Notes: generated by a model from the sequence alone, not told the origin. DNA of 32,526 bases from Dehalococcoidia bacterium (GCA_030608005.1 JAUWIX010000015.1:1-32526); one strand, 5' to 3'; counted from the first letter of the stretch, positions 1-8,892 are shown. Numbers and translations are program-made.

Positions 1-170
1 AGCTTAAGCAGCCCACGTTGCGTGTGATAATCATGCCGATTAGCCATCATATGCCCTGTCAATTGGTTTATCCTTTCTGTGAGCAAGGCTATCTGAACTT
101 CAGTCGAGCCTGTGTCTCCTTCACGGAGCCCAAATTTACTTATGATTTCTGTCTTTTTCTCTTTGTCCAA
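1..170 (-). CDS. rpsO: Ribosomal protein uS15, 5' part only (runs off the left edge)
   Basis: The minus strand encodes the N-terminal 56 residues of 30S ribosomal protein S15, which binds the central domain of 16S rRNA during small-subunit assembly. The diagnostic stretch [17 protein letters not shown] is followed by the conserved [10 protein letters not shown] segment. I place the start at the TTG at 170-168: an AGGGG lies 7 nt upstream, and the protein then has the same N-terminal length as E. coli S15. An in-frame ATG at 209-207 would add 13 residues that S15 proteins normally lack. The 3' third of the gene is outside the window. A good minus-strand promoter lies just upstream. Confidence 0.93.
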   Translation of the reverse strand, partial: MDKEKKTEIISKFGLREGDTGSTEVQIALLTERINQLTGHMMANRHDYHTQRGLLK

Positions 171-226
171 ATTATAACCCCTGTATTCCCCACTTATTCT
201 AGCAGACATTAACTACAAATCAACCG

Positions 227-255
227 ATTATAGCATAAGTCGGGGCGACTGTAAA
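227..255 (-). promoter_or_regulatory. Promoter of rpsO
   Basis: On the minus strand the -35 box TTTACA (255-250) and the extended -10 box TGCTATAAT (TATAAT at 232-227) are separated by 17 bp. Transcription would start near 220, giving a leader of about 50 nt to the TTG start of rpsO. The boxes are seen directly; their use is inferred. Confidence 0.7.
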
Positions 256-260
256 TTGAC

Positions 261-289
261 TTGACTTTGTAACCCATAGCGGTTATAGT
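261..289 (+). promoter_or_regulatory. Promoter of the zinc-ribbon/DUF503/helicase series
   Basis: TTGACT (261-266) and TATAGT (284-289) are 17 bp apart on the plus strand, back to back with the rpsO promoter. A start near 296 would leave a leader of about 145 nt before the ATG at 441. No further structure is obvious in this leader. Confidence 0.55.
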
Positions 290-440
290 AAGCACTGTAG
301 TTGATACCTTGGTTTAGTGTCGTTTCTAAGCTTGACCCCGTATATGCCGGGAATCTTCTATAGCAGTTGGGCAAAGGGTTTTGGAGCCAGGAGACTGCAT
401 TGAAGACAAGGGGCTAACAAAATATATTGGAGGTGCAGTA

Positions 441-734
441 ATGGCTCTGGTAGACAAGACCCTGGTGTGCCGTGATTGTGGGCAGGAGTTCATTTTTACC
501 ACCGGTGAGCAGGAGTTCTATTTATCTCACGGGTTGCAAAATGAACCCAGTCGATGTCCGGAGTGCCGAGCTGCTCGGCGGAGAGACCGCTTGGGTAGCT
601 ATGACCGGCCACGACAGACGTATACTGTAATATGTGCTGGCTGTGGGGTGGAAACCACAGTTCCTTTTGAGCCCAAGGAAGGGCGACCGGTCTATTGCAG
701 AGAGTGCTACGCTAAGCAGAGAAAATCTGACTAA
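441..734 (+). CDS. Zinc-ribbon domain-containing protein with four CXXC pairs
   Basis: This 97-residue soluble protein has four CXXC knuckles: C10/C13, C39/C42, C65/C68 and C86/C89. They should form two zinc ribbons. The central segment CPECRAARRRDR is typical of the small 'probable zinc-ribbon / CxxDxA-type' proteins common in Chloroflexota and other anaerobes, whose function is unknown (possibly nucleic-acid binding, suggested by the Arg-rich stretch). I chose the ATG at 441 because TTGGAGG precedes it. An in-frame ATG at 381 would add 20 residues with no good ribosome binding site. It is the first gene of a series with DUF503 and the helicase. Confidence 0.8.
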   Translation: MALVDKTLVCRDCGQEFIFTTGEQEFYLSHGLQNEPSRCPECRAARRRDRLGSYDRPRQTYTVICAGCGVETTVPFEPKEGRPVYCRECYAKQRKSD

Positions 735-767
735 GTTTTTGATTTATCTGGTTACCAACTATATATC

Positions 768-1061
768 ATGAGTGTCGGTGTCTGTCGGGTTAAGCTTCGC
801 TTTCCGGAGAACCTGTCGCTCAAGGGTAAGCGGCAGATATTGAAATCCATTACCGCCCGTCTCAGAAACAAGTTCAATGTCTCCGTGGCTGAGGTTGACG
901 ATCAGGAATTATGGCAGTTGGCTACTCTGGGGATTTGTTGCGTTAGCAATAATAACCGATATACTAATGAAGTCCTGTCCAAGGCGGTGGACTTTATTAT
1001 TAGTGGTCGCTTAGATGTAGAGATACTCGACTATGAAATTGAGATTCTGCCTGTTTCCTGA
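768..1061 (+). CDS. DUF503 family protein (YlxP-like)
   Basis: The gene encodes 97 residues of the DUF503/YlxP family: small proteins of a ferredoxin-like fold, often found beside translation genes and of uncertain role in ribosome maturation. The hallmark is the N-terminal strand followed by LSLKGKRQILKSITARLRN, then a conserved E-V-x-D-Q-x-x-W-Q segment and a long C-terminal strand. Length is normal for the family. No clear Shine-Dalgarno sequence precedes the ATG, but the start matches the family N-terminus. It lies 33 bp after the zinc-ribbon gene and 11 bp before the helicase gene, so co-transcription is likely. Confidence 0.85.
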   Translation: MSVGVCRVKLRFPENLSLKGKRQILKSITARLRNKFNVSVAEVDDQELWQLATLGICCVSNNNRYTNEVLSKAVDFIISGRLDVEILDYEIEILPVS

Positions 1062-1072
1062 CAAGGGCTATA

Positions 1073-3367
1073 ATGGATACCTCAGCCTTTCTTCGTCATC
1101 TTGCGGCTCAACCCACTTACAGCGCTCAGATAGCTCACATAGAGCATATTCCGCGCCGTGAAGCGAAATGTGCTCAGTTGGACCAGCCTCTGGTAGCGAG
1201 CCTTCAGGATTGTCTCAGTGAACATGGGTTATTACCCCTTTATACCCATCAAGCGGAAGCCATAAATTATGCCCGGCAGGGCAGGAATGTGATGGTGGCT
1301 ACCTCGTCTGCCAGTGGCAAGACCCTATGCTATAACGCCCCGGTTATGGAGGCAATCTTAACTGAACGGGGTAGTTGTGCCCTTTACCTTTTCCCAACCA
1401 AAGCCCTGGCTCAGGACCAGCTACGCGGTTTACGGGAATTATTTTACCCCGACCTATTCCAGATAGGGGAGGTTGCTACTTTTGATGGTGATACCCCTCA
1501 GGTGGAGCGGGCTGAGACAAGGAAACGAGCCAGGGTGATACTTACCAATCCAGATATGCTCCATATTGGCATACTGCCAAATCATCAACAATGGTCAAGG
1601 CTGCTACGCCACTTGAGGTATGTAGTAGTAGATGAAGCCCATACCTATCGTGGTGTTTTTGGCTCCCACGTAGCTTGTGTCATTCGTCGCCTGCGCCGTC
1701 TTTGTCAGCTTTATGGCTCAAATCCCCAATTCATTTGCTGCTCGGCTACTATAGCCAACCCTGGGGAGCATGCGGAAAGGCTGGTAGGTTTACCCTTTAA
1801 GGTAGTTGATAATGATGGTTCTCCCTATGGGGGGAAGGAATTTGTCTTCTGGAATCCTCCAATCATAGATGAGGCTAAGAGTGTTCGGCGTAGTGCTAAT
1901 AGTGAAGCGGCAAACCTTTTTACCGAGTTGGTGAGCCATAATATCCGCAGTCTGACCTTTGCTCGCACCCGTCGGCTGACTGAGCTTATTTATAACTACA
2001 CCAGACGGAGGCTAGCTGAAATCAGCTCTGCCCTGACCAAGAAAATCAAGGCTTATCGGGCTGGCTATCTACCAGAGGAACGGCGTCAAATAGAGCAGGA
2101 GCTATTCGGCGGTCAGCTTCTAGGTGTGGTAGCTACTAGTGCTCTGGAGCTGGGCATAGACATCGGTGACCTGGAGGCTACAGTGCTCACTGGCTATCCG
2201 GGAAGCATTGCCAGCGCCTGGCAGCAGGCGGGGAGAAGTGGACGAGGTAGAGATAAATCTATAAGTTTTCTTATCGCTCTGGATAATCCCCTTGACCAGT
2301 ATTTTATGCGCCACCCCGACTCATTTTTTGGTAAAAGCTTTGAGAACGCTCTGGTTAACCCTGATAACCCCTATATTTTGAGAACCCATCTCCTATGTGC
2401 TGCCTGGGAGTTGCCCCTAAGCAGCGATGACGAGAAGGTCTTTGGCTCCGCCTTGAACTGGGAAAGGACAGGGCTGGAGAGACAGGGTTTGCTTAGGCAG
2501 CGCAGGGGCAAATGGTATCTTTCACCTGCGATTGCCTATCCCGCTCAGGGCATAAATATTCGTTCCATCTCTGGGGAAAACTTTACCATTATTGATACTT
2601 CAACTGGCTCCTTACTGGAAACCATTGAGGCAAGTGTTGCTTTTTCTCAAATACATCCCGGTGCTATCTACCTCCATCAGGGGGAATCCTATCTAGTCAA
2701 TGAACTTGACCTGGCTGACCGCACTGCCTATGCCATGCCGACCCCCGCCACTTACTATACCCAGGCTAAGGAAATCACTGACCTTCATATTGTCAGGGTA
2801 GTGCGGGATAAAAGCTGCCCACAGACCAGGGTATACTTGGGCGAGGTTGAGGTTACTACTAGGGTAGTTGGTTTCAAGAAGAAGGCGCAATTCACTGAGG
2901 AGATAATTGGGGAGGAGTTCCTTGACCTGCCACCGCAGCATTTCCCCACCGTTGCCCTATGGTTTGACCTGCCACCTGAGGTGGTGGCTCGACTGGTTGA
3001 TGCGCAACTGGACTTCGCTGGCGGGCTGCACGCTGCCGAGCATGCTGCTATTGGCATTCTTCCCTTATTTGCCCTTTGCGACCGCAATGATATTGGGGGC
3101 GTATCTACCCTCTTCCACCCTGATACTGGGAGGGCGCAGATATTTATCTATGACGCCTATCCCGGTGGCATTGGTATTGCCGAGAAGGGCTTTGACCTGG
3201 TGGAGGAATTATGGCAGACTACGCTGAAGGCAATCGCTGAATGCCCGTGTCAAGAGGGCTGCCCTAGTTGTATCCAGTCGCCCAAGTGTGGTAATAATAA
3301 TAAACCGCTGGATAAAAAGGCAGCCCAGTTGCTGCTTGAAGGGTTGCTATCTAAAAGAATAGATTGA
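1073..3367 (+). CDS. mrfA: DEAD/DEAH-box helicase of the MrfA/YprA (Hrq1-like) family
   Basis: This is a 764-residue superfamily-2 helicase. Motif I SSASGKT is at 78-84 and the DEAH box at 187-190. Motif III is CSATIANP, and the helicase C-terminal domain contains ATSALELGIDIGDLEA and QQAGRSGRG. The C-terminal part is the DUF1998 (MZB) domain, ending in a zinc-binding Cys cluster (C726, C730, C733, C739; core CPSCIQSPKC). In Bacillus the family member MrfA acts in a UvrA-independent mitomycin repair pathway with the exonuclease MrfB. No MrfB homologue is next to it here. AAGGG precedes the ATG. The symbol is a family-level assignment. Confidence 0.85.
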   Translation: MDTSAFLRHLAAQPTYSAQIAHIEHIPRREAKCAQLDQPLVASLQDCLSEHGLLPLYTHQAEAINYARQGRNVMVATSSASGKTLCYNAPVMEAILTERGSCALYLFPTKALAQDQLRGLRELFYPDLFQIGEVATFDGDTPQVERAETRKRARVILTNPDMLHIGILPNHQQWSRLLRHLRYVVVDEAHTYRGVFGSHVACVIRRLRRLCQLYGSNPQFICCSATIANPGEHAERLVGLPFKVVDNDGSPYGGKEFVFWNPPIIDEAKSVRRSANSEAANLFTELVSHNIRSLTFARTRRLTELIYNYTRRRLAEISSALTKKIKAYRAGYLPEERRQIEQELFGGQLLGVVATSALELGIDIGDLEATVLTGYPGSIASAWQQAGRSGRGRDKSISFLIALDNPLDQYFMRHPDSFFGKSFENALVNPDNPYILRTHLLCAAWELPLSSDDEKVFGSALNWERTGLERQGLLRQRRGKWYLSPAIAYPAQGINIRSISGENFTIIDTSTGSLLETIEASVAFSQIHPGAIYLHQGESYLVNELDLADRTAYAMPTPATYYTQAKEITDLHIVRVVRDKSCPQTRVYLGEVEVTTRVVGFKKKAQFTEEIIGEEFLDLPPQHFPTVALWFDLPPEVVARLVDAQLDFAGGLHAAEHAAIGILPLFALCDRNDIGGVSTLFHPDTGRAQIFIYDAYPGGIGIAEKGFDLVEELWQTTLKAIAECPCQEGCPSCIQSPKCGNNNKPLDKKAAQLLLEGLLSKRID

Positions 3368-3377
3368 GGGAGTTTGA

Positions 3378-3555
3378 GGGGGGCTGAGCCCCCCCTACAC
3401 CTTTTATATCTTTTCCCACCCCCCGCCCTCAAGGGGTGGGAAGGAGTGAAATAGAGGAAGTCCAAGAGGGACGAAGTCTCTCATCAGGGGTAGATTGAAG
3501 GGGCGGAGCCCCTTCAAAAACAAATTCTTCCCCTTCCCCTTGTAAGGGGAAGGGG
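3378..3555. repeat. Cluster of four GC-rich hairpins between the helicase gene and ftsY
   Basis: Four perfect inverted repeats lie in a row. They are: 3378-3394 (7-bp stem GGGGGGC, loop TGA); 3413-3442 (10-bp stem TTCCCACCCC, 10-nt loop); 3495-3517 (10-bp stem TTGAAGGGGC, loop GGA); and 3530-3555 (12-bp stem CCCCTTCCCCTT, nominal loop GT). The block fills nearly all of the intergenic space and ends 15 bp before the ftsY start. It looks like a dispersed non-coding palindromic (REP/MITE-like) repeat. The first hairpin could also end helicase transcription. No second copy was seen in the window. Confidence 0.75.
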
Positions 3556-3570
3556 ATAAAGGGGATAGGG

Positions 3571-4476
3571 TTGACTGGTAATCTAATTGAACAAGGGTTG
3601 AAGCGCAGTCGTGATACCTGGTTTAGCCGGGTAACCCACCTGTTTGACCGCACCGCTATAGATGAGGCGGTATGGGCTGAGCTGGAGGAACTGCTTATTT
3701 CTGCCGATGTGGGGGTTGATACCACGGAGAAGCTTATTGAAAAGGTGAGGCGAAGAGTAAAAGAGGAGAAGATTGGCCAGGGGACAGTGGTGTGCGCTGC
3801 CTTGAAGGCAGAAATGGTCAACATCCTAAAAATTGATGTTCACGGAACGTCTATCCCCCTATCATTGCCCAGGGTTATTCTGGTAGTAGGAGTCAATGGC
3901 TGTGGTAAGACTACATCTATTGCTAAGCTTGCCTATAGGCTGAAAAACGAGGGTAAGAGGGTGATACTGGTTGCGGCTGATACCTTTAGGGCGGCGGCTA
4001 TTGACCAGCTCAAAAGCCTGAGCGAGAAGATTGGTGTTGATGTCATTGCTCACCAGCCCGGGGCTGATGCTGGGGCGGTAGTCTTTGACGCCCTGGAGGC
4101 AGCGCGGAGTAGAAACGCTCAGGAGTTAATTATTGACACTGCCGGTAGGCTGCACACCAAGTTTAACCTGATGGAGGAGCTTAAAAAGGTCAGGCGGGTG
4201 GCAGCCAAGGCTGATGCCACAGCGCCACATGAGGTGCTCTTGGTGCTTGATGCTACTACAGGTCAGAACGGCTTAACCCAGGCCAGATATTTCACTGAAG
4301 CTGTAGGGGTAACCGGCATTTTTCTGGCTAAGCTGGATGGCACAGCTAAAGGGGGTATAGTGCTGGCTATCTGCGATGAACTGAAAATACCAATCCTGTT
4401 CATCGGTGTTGGTGATGGGTTGGAGGATATGGCTCCTTTTGATGCTGAGACCTTCGTCGAGGCGCTATGCTCCTGA
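3571..4476 (+). CDS. ftsY: Signal recognition particle receptor FtsY
   Basis: FtsY is the SRP-GTPase that docks ribosome-SRP complexes at the inner membrane for co-translational protein insertion. The 301 residues hold the helical N domain (about 5-90) and the G domain. The G domain shows GVNGCGKTT (107-115), DTFRAAA (137-143), DTAGR (189-193), AKLDGTAKGG (from 253; most relatives have TKLD) and GVGDGLEDMAPF near the end. The acidic membrane-targeting A domain of enterobacterial FtsY is missing, as in many other bacteria. The start is a TTG; the only ribosome-binding sequence is the G-rich end of the hairpin cluster (AAGGGGATAGGG), so the repeat may supply the translation signal. It is followed by lgt after 16 bp. 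Confidence 0.95.
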   Translation: MTGNLIEQGLKRSRDTWFSRVTHLFDRTAIDEAVWAELEELLISADVGVDTTEKLIEKVRRRVKEEKIGQGTVVCAALKAEMVNILKIDVHGTSIPLSLPRVILVVGVNGCGKTTSIAKLAYRLKNEGKRVILVAADTFRAAAIDQLKSLSEKIGVDVIAHQPGADAGAVVFDALEAARSRNAQELIIDTAGRLHTKFNLMEELKKVRRVAAKADATAPHEVLLVLDATTGQNGLTQARYFTEAVGVTGIFLAKLDGTAKGGIVLAICDELKIPILFIGVGDGLEDMAPFDAETFVEALCS

Positions 4477-4492
4477 CTTTTGGAGGTGAATA

Positions 4493-5278
4493 TTGCTCAC
4501 CATAAGTATAGACCCAATAGCCTTCACCATAGGGTCGATAAGCGTTAGGTGGTATGGCATTATGGTTGCCCTGGCGGTGTTGGTGGTAGTTTTGTGGATG
4601 CTGCGAGAGGTAAGACGGGGGGCTAATCTTTCCTATGATACCATTCTTACCGCAGCTCTGGTAGGCATTCCATCCGCGGTAATAATATCAAAGTTGCTCC
4701 ATGTTATTGACAGATTTGATTTTTATATTCAAAACCCGGGGCAGATTTTTGGTTTTGAAGGTTTGACTATCTATGGTGCTATTTTAGGCGCTGTCCTGGG
4801 TATCTGGATTTACAGCAAGTTTAGCAATTTCCAATTTGGCTATTTTGCCGATTTGGTGGCACCGAGTGTCATACTGGCTCAGGCTGTAGGCAGGGTGGGC
4901 TGCACCATAAATGGCTGCTGCTATGGCGTAGAAGCGCCAGCTTGGCTACCTTGGTCTGTGGTCTATACTCAACCTGAGAGCTATGCTCCTCTGGGGGTAG
5001 CCCTTCACCCCACCCAGCTTTATGAGATTATATTTTGTTTGATAGTCTTTGGCGTATTGCTCAGGTTGAGGGGTCATTTTAAGCCTGATGGCTCTCTGTT
5101 TCTAATCTACCTTGGTCTATACTCATTGTGGCGGGTTGGCATTGGCTTTCTGCGGGACGGGACACCCTTCCTCTTTGGCTTACATCAGGCTCAGCTAATA
5201 GGCATAATCGTATTAGCCATCGCCATCCCTTTGCTAGTTCTGAAGACACGGTGGGTTGAAAAAGAGGCCAGTAGCTAA
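4493..5278 (+). CDS. lgt: Prolipoprotein diacylglyceryl transferase
   Basis: Lgt transfers a diacylglyceryl group from phosphatidylglycerol to the lipobox cysteine of prelipoproteins, the first step of lipoprotein maturation in the cytoplasmic membrane. The 261-residue protein has about seven hydrophobic segments. It carries the family signature GRVGCTINGCCYG at 133-145, in the cysteine-rich form common in Gram-positives and Chloroflexota, and a conserved HPTQLYE motif further on. The start is a TTG with an excellent GGAGGTGAA just upstream. The stop codon overlaps the start of the next gene by one base. Confidence 0.95.
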   Translation: MLTISIDPIAFTIGSISVRWYGIMVALAVLVVVLWMLREVRRGANLSYDTILTAALVGIPSAVIISKLLHVIDRFDFYIQNPGQIFGFEGLTIYGAILGAVLGIWIYSKFSNFQFGYFADLVAPSVILAQAVGRVGCTINGCCYGVEAPAWLPWSVVYTQPESYAPLGVALHPTQLYEIIFCLIVFGVLLRLRGHFKPDGSLFLIYLGLYSLWRVGIGFLRDGTPFLFGLHQAQLIGIIVLAIAIPLLVLKTRWVEKEASS

Positions 5279-5901
5279 TGGACTGGGGAAATATTATTGG
5301 CACCATAGCTGCCCTTCTGGTGGCTATTTTATGGCTGCTGGCGTTAAAGAAGAGGAAGAAGGGTAGCCTCAGGAAAATAGAGCAACTCCTTCAACACCTC
5401 CAGGGAATAGGGGTCAGAGTGTCTCTGCTGGAAAAAGATGTTGAGCAGGGAAAGGTGGGAGTGAGTCATGCTTCGGGGCAAAGGTCTGAGGGTGTTATTC
5501 AAATAGCGGGAAGGAATATAGACTACATCAATGTCACCAGTGTCGCCAGCCAATATGGAGTCCGTTATTTTGTTGATTATTTGGTGAGGAGTCCTGGCTG
5601 GATAGGCGAAAAGAAAAGAAAGAAAACCAGGATGGTAAGAAAGAAAAGCTCGGCTCTCCGGGGCAAGGCGGTCGATATCCAGTGGAAGGGGGATGATTAC
5701 CTAGCCCAGGGACTCAACTATGATTATCGGCTGAAAGATAAGCTATTACAAGCCGAGCTTGATAAGCTCAAGGGTAGTATTTGGATTTTCCCTGAGCCGA
5801 AGTATGAATATGCCAGGGTCAGGACTTCTTACCTTCTGCCCTCATCTGATTTGTTTGAGGCAATAGATATTATTGCTGGACATATCAGGTCGGGGTGGTA
5901 G
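5278..5901 (+). CDS. Membrane-anchored protein of unknown function
   Basis: I do not recognise this 207-residue protein. Residues about 5-23 form one hydrophobic helix. A basic cluster (KKRKK) and a short predicted coiled-coil-like stretch (about 30-60) follow, so an N-out anchored protein with a cytoplasmic body is likely. The C-terminal two-thirds are a lysine-rich soluble domain with a KKRKKTRMVRKK stretch and several aromatic strands, but no catalytic motif I can name. Its ATG overlaps the lgt stop by one base (TAATG), so it should be translationally coupled to lgt. Its 3' end overlaps the convergent recJ gene by 17 bp. Confidence 0.65.
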   Translation: MDWGNIIGTIAALLVAILWLLALKKRKKGSLRKIEQLLQHLQGIGVRVSLLEKDVEQGKVGVSHASGQRSEGVIQIAGRNIDYINVTSVASQYGVRYFVDYLVRSPGWIGEKKRKKTRMVRKKSSALRGKAVDIQWKGDDYLAQGLNYDYRLKDKLLQAELDKLKGSIWIFPEPKYEYARVRTSYLLPSSDLFEAIDIIAGHIRSGW

Positions 5902-7588
5902 GGGCAGGGGGAGCCGGCGCAAAATCCAGAATATTAAGCCTTAGCCTTTCCACCCCACCCCAGCGGTCTATCTCCAGGTTATAGACAATGTCAAGATAAG
6001 AGGATATCTCAGCCAGATAGTTGCCCAATCTGAAGCCTACCCCATCCCAAACTATGCCGCCCTGCTTTAGTTTCAGCCTCAGGTGCTCTCTATTACTGCC
6101 CATAGTGTGGCAGTCAACTACATCTGTCCTGCGGCTGAGAAAGGTAGGTGCTGGATTACCCCGACCAAAGGGAGCTAGCTGTTGAATTATTTGGAAGGTA
6201 TCCCCGCTGAGTTCAGGCAGTGTGACCTCAGCATCAATATCCAGTTGAGGACGAAGGTCAACCCCAGCTAGCTGTTCAGCTGCTAGCTGGGAAAGGTGCT
6301 GCTTGAGGTGAGTCAAATTCTTGGTGGGTAGGGTAAAGCCTGCTGCCTGTGAATGACCACCGAACTGGGATAGCAGGCTACTACACTGGTTCAGGGCGAG
6401 GATAATATTGAACTCAGAGATACTGCGACAGCTTCCGCTGCTTACTAGCTCGCCGGTTCTGACCACAATAGCCGGGCGGTAGAATTCCTCAGATAACCTG
6501 CCGGCTACCAGCCCGGCGATGCCAACAGGATAGTCCCTATCGCTGGCAATTAGCAAGGGTGAAATTCCTTGTGCTAATATCTGCTCTCTAGCCTTGGTTA
6601 AAACCTTAGTGGTTAGCCTTTGCCGCTCCGCATTTTTCTGTTCCAGCCATATAGCTAACTCGCGTGCCTCCTGTGGCGAGTTTGTCATCAGCAATTTATA
6701 GCTTGTCATGGCATGTGCTAATCTTCCGGCAGCATTTAGCCGCGGGGCGATAATCCACGAGATGCTCTCTGCGTCAAGGCTGCCAATGCTTAGTTCCGTC
6801 TGGGATATAATCTCCCTGATTCCGAGGCGTGGGGCGGCATTAATTAGCTTCAACCCCTGCTTAACCAGGTATCGGTTCTCCCCCGATAGAGGTGCCATAT
6901 CAGCTACCGTTCCCAGGGCTGCCAGGTCCATTAGTTCATCCAGTTGCTCTTCTTTACCAATGCCCTGGAATAGAGCCTGAAGCAGCTTGATGGCTACCCC
7001 AGCGCCAGTCAGTTCCGAGAAAGGATAACTTGAATCAGCTCGCTTGGGATTGACAATGGCAATGGCGGGCGGGATTTCTGGCAGGGGGGTGTGGTGGTCG
7101 GTGACAATTATATCCAGCCCCAGCCTTGTTGCTCTCTTAACCTCAGCCAGGGCGGTAATTCCACAATCAACGGTAATAACCAGGCTGATGCCTTGTCGGT
7201 GAAGATTTTCCAGGGCGGCTGTTTTAAGTCCATAGCCCTCGGTCAGGCGGTGGGGTATGTATGGGATGACCTTGCCGCCAAGGCTTGATAGCCCCTGGAC
7301 GAGCAGGGCAGTCGCGGTGATGCCATCAGCATCAAAGTCGCCATAGATAGCAATGTTTTCTCCTGAGAGCAAGGCTCGGTAAATCCTGGCTACCGCCAGG
7401 TGCATATCAGGTAGCAGGGACGGATCGCCTGACAGGCGTTTATCGGCGGTGATAAATGGTTCTAACTGGGAGGGCTCAGTAAGACCACGGTTATATAGAA
7501 GCTGAGCTATTAGTGGGGGGAAACCTGAACTATTGACCAGACGCTTGTCTGGAGCCGGCGGCAGCAAATTCCAGCGACAATGATTCAA
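5885..7588 (-). CDS. recJ: Single-stranded-DNA-specific exonuclease RecJ
   Basis: RecJ is a 5'-3' ssDNA exonuclease of the DHH superfamily that works in recombination, mismatch and base-excision repair. The 567-residue protein shows GDFDADG (D84, D86, D88), VDCGI (D141) and the DHH triad (164-166). LNAAGRL follows, and the DHHA1 nucleic-acid-binding domain carries the conserved FGGHSQAAGF motif. An OB-fold domain follows toward the C-terminus. Length is normal. It is the last gene of the long minus-strand run. Its ATG overlaps the fabF stop by 4 bp (ATGA), and its end overlaps the convergent gene 5278-5901. Confidence 0.96.
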   Translation of the reverse strand: MNHCRWNLLPPAPDKRLVNSSGFPPLIAQLLYNRGLTEPSQLEPFITADKRLSGDPSLLPDMHLAVARIYRALLSGENIAIYGDFDADGITATALLVQGLSSLGGKVIPYIPHRLTEGYGLKTAALENLHRQGISLVITVDCGITALAEVKRATRLGLDIIVTDHHTPLPEIPPAIAIVNPKRADSSYPFSELTGAGVAIKLLQALFQGIGKEEQLDELMDLAALGTVADMAPLSGENRYLVKQGLKLINAAPRLGIREIISQTELSIGSLDAESISWIIAPRLNAAGRLAHAMTSYKLLMTNSPQEARELAIWLEQKNAERQRLTTKVLTKAREQILAQGISPLLIASDRDYPVGIAGLVAGRLSEEFYRPAIVVRTGELVSSGSCRSISEFNIILALNQCSSLLSQFGGHSQAAGFTLPTKNLTHLKQHLSQLAAEQLAGVDLRPQLDIDAEVTLPELSGDTFQIIQQLAPFGRGNPAPTFLSRRTDVVDCHTMGSNREHLRLKLKQGGIVWDGVGFRLGNYLAEISSYLDIVYNLEIDRWGGVERLRLNILDFAPAPPAPTTPT

Positions 7589-8844
7589 GCTCGCCCCTCA
7601 GAGTACTCTCGGAAGACCAGGACTGAGTTATGACCGCCAAAGCCGAAGGAATTGGACAGGGCGGTGGCGACCTTGGCTCGGCGAGCTACATTGGGCACAT
7701 AATCTAAATCGCACTCAGGGTCAGGGTGGGTGAGGTTTATCGTCGGTGGTATTATGCCGTTCTGGATAACCATTATGCATATTGCGGCTTCAACGGCACC
7801 AGCACCCCCTATAAGATGCCCCATCATTGACTTGGTGGAGCTTATTGGAATGTTATAGGCATGGTCGCCAAATAACCTCTTTATCGCTTTGGTCTCCATC
7901 TTGTCATTTAGGGGGGTAGATGTGCCATGAGCGTTAATATAGTCAATTTCATTGGGTTTGAGTCCGGCTTTATTCAGCGCCCTCTGCATCGCCCGGGCGG
8001 CACCCTCCCCACTTTCAATTGGCGCGGTAACATGGTAGGCATCACCAGTAGCCCCATAACCGATAATTTCGGCGAGGATGTTAGCCCCGTGCCTTTGGGC
8101 GAAGGTAAGGTCTTCCAGAATAAGGGTGCCAGCCCCTTCGCTGAGAACAAAGCCATCGTGTTCAGCATCAAAGGGACGGGATGCCTTTTGTGGTTCATTG
8201 TTTCTGGTGGATATAGCTTTCAGGGCATTGAAAGCAGCAATGCCTACCGGGTTGATTATCGCCTCACTGCCGCCGGCTATCATAACTTGGGCATCACCGC
8301 GCTTGATAGTTTCATAGGCAACCCCTATGGCGTCTGAGCCGCTGGAGCAAGCTGATGCAGTGCACAGATTTGGCCCTTTCACTCCTAGCACAATGGATAC
8401 CTGGGCGGCAGCTATATTAGGCATCATCATTGGGATTAGGAACGGGCTCACCCTCCCTGCTCCCCTCTCCAGTAGTATTTTGGTTTGTTCAAATAAGGTA
8501 GTTAGACCGCCAATTCCACTACCAATTACGATACCGATATTGTCTTGGTTTGCGGCGTTGATTTTCATTCCCGATTGCTCCGCCGCTTCTATGCCGGCAG
8601 CTATTGCCAGTTGAGCGAAGCGGTCCATGCGGTAGACATCCTTGCGGCTCATGTAGTCGGTAGGCTCAAAGCCCTTTACCTCGCCAGCAAACTTGGTTTC
8701 AAAGGACTCAGCGTCAAACAGGGTGATATAATCAACCCCTGACTTACCGGCAACGAGACCTTCCCAGCTGGTAGTGACATTCAAACCAAGTGGGCACAGA
8801 ACCCCTATGCCAGTAACCACCACTCTGTTATTCATACTTGACAT
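7585..8844 (-). CDS. fabF: Beta-ketoacyl-ACP synthase II
   Basis: FabF elongates fatty acyl-ACP by condensation with malonyl-ACP. The 419-residue thiolase-fold protein has the Cys-His-His triad: C166 in TASACSSG, H306 in NAHGTSTPLND and H343 in GHLIGGAGA. A strong AGGAGG lies 15 nt upstream of the ATG at 8844, unusually far. A second in-frame ATG three codons further on is possible but even further away. No acyl-carrier-protein gene is adjacent, although acpP often sits beside fabF. With plsX further upstream it gives the run two lipid-synthesis genes. The end overlaps the recJ start by 4 bp. Confidence 0.96.
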   Translation of the reverse strand: MSSMNNRVVVTGIGVLCPLGLNVTTSWEGLVAGKSGVDYITLFDAESFETKFAGEVKGFEPTDYMSRKDVYRMDRFAQLAIAAGIEAAEQSGMKINAANQDNIGIVIGSGIGGLTTLFEQTKILLERGAGRVSPFLIPMMMPNIAAAQVSIVLGVKGPNLCTASACSSGSDAIGVAYETIKRGDAQVMIAGGSEAIINPVGIAAFNALKAISTRNNEPQKASRPFDAEHDGFVLSEGAGTLILEDLTFAQRHGANILAEIIGYGATGDAYHVTAPIESGEGAARAMQRALNKAGLKPNEIDYINAHGTSTPLNDKMETKAIKRLFGDHAYNIPISSTKSMMGHLIGGAGAVEAAICIMVIQNGIIPPTINLTHPDPECDLDYVPNVARRAKVATALSNSFGFGGHNSVLVFREYSEGRA

Positions 8845-8892
8845 AACTAGAAAACAATTCCTCCTATCTATCTGAACTAGAGCAGTTAATGG

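Noticed and set aside
18-212. Plus-strand open frame of 64 codons at the left edge
   Set aside because: It is antisense to rpsO; the minus-strand translation is unmistakably ribosomal protein S15.
3429-3824. Minus-strand open frame across the hairpin cluster and the start of ftsY
   Set aside because: Low-complexity Ser/Pro-rich translation that arises from the G/C hairpins and the antisense of ftsY.
7585-8892. An acyl-carrier-protein gene beside fabF
   Set aside because: The gap between fabF and the DnaC-like gene is only 48 bp and holds just a ribosome binding site.
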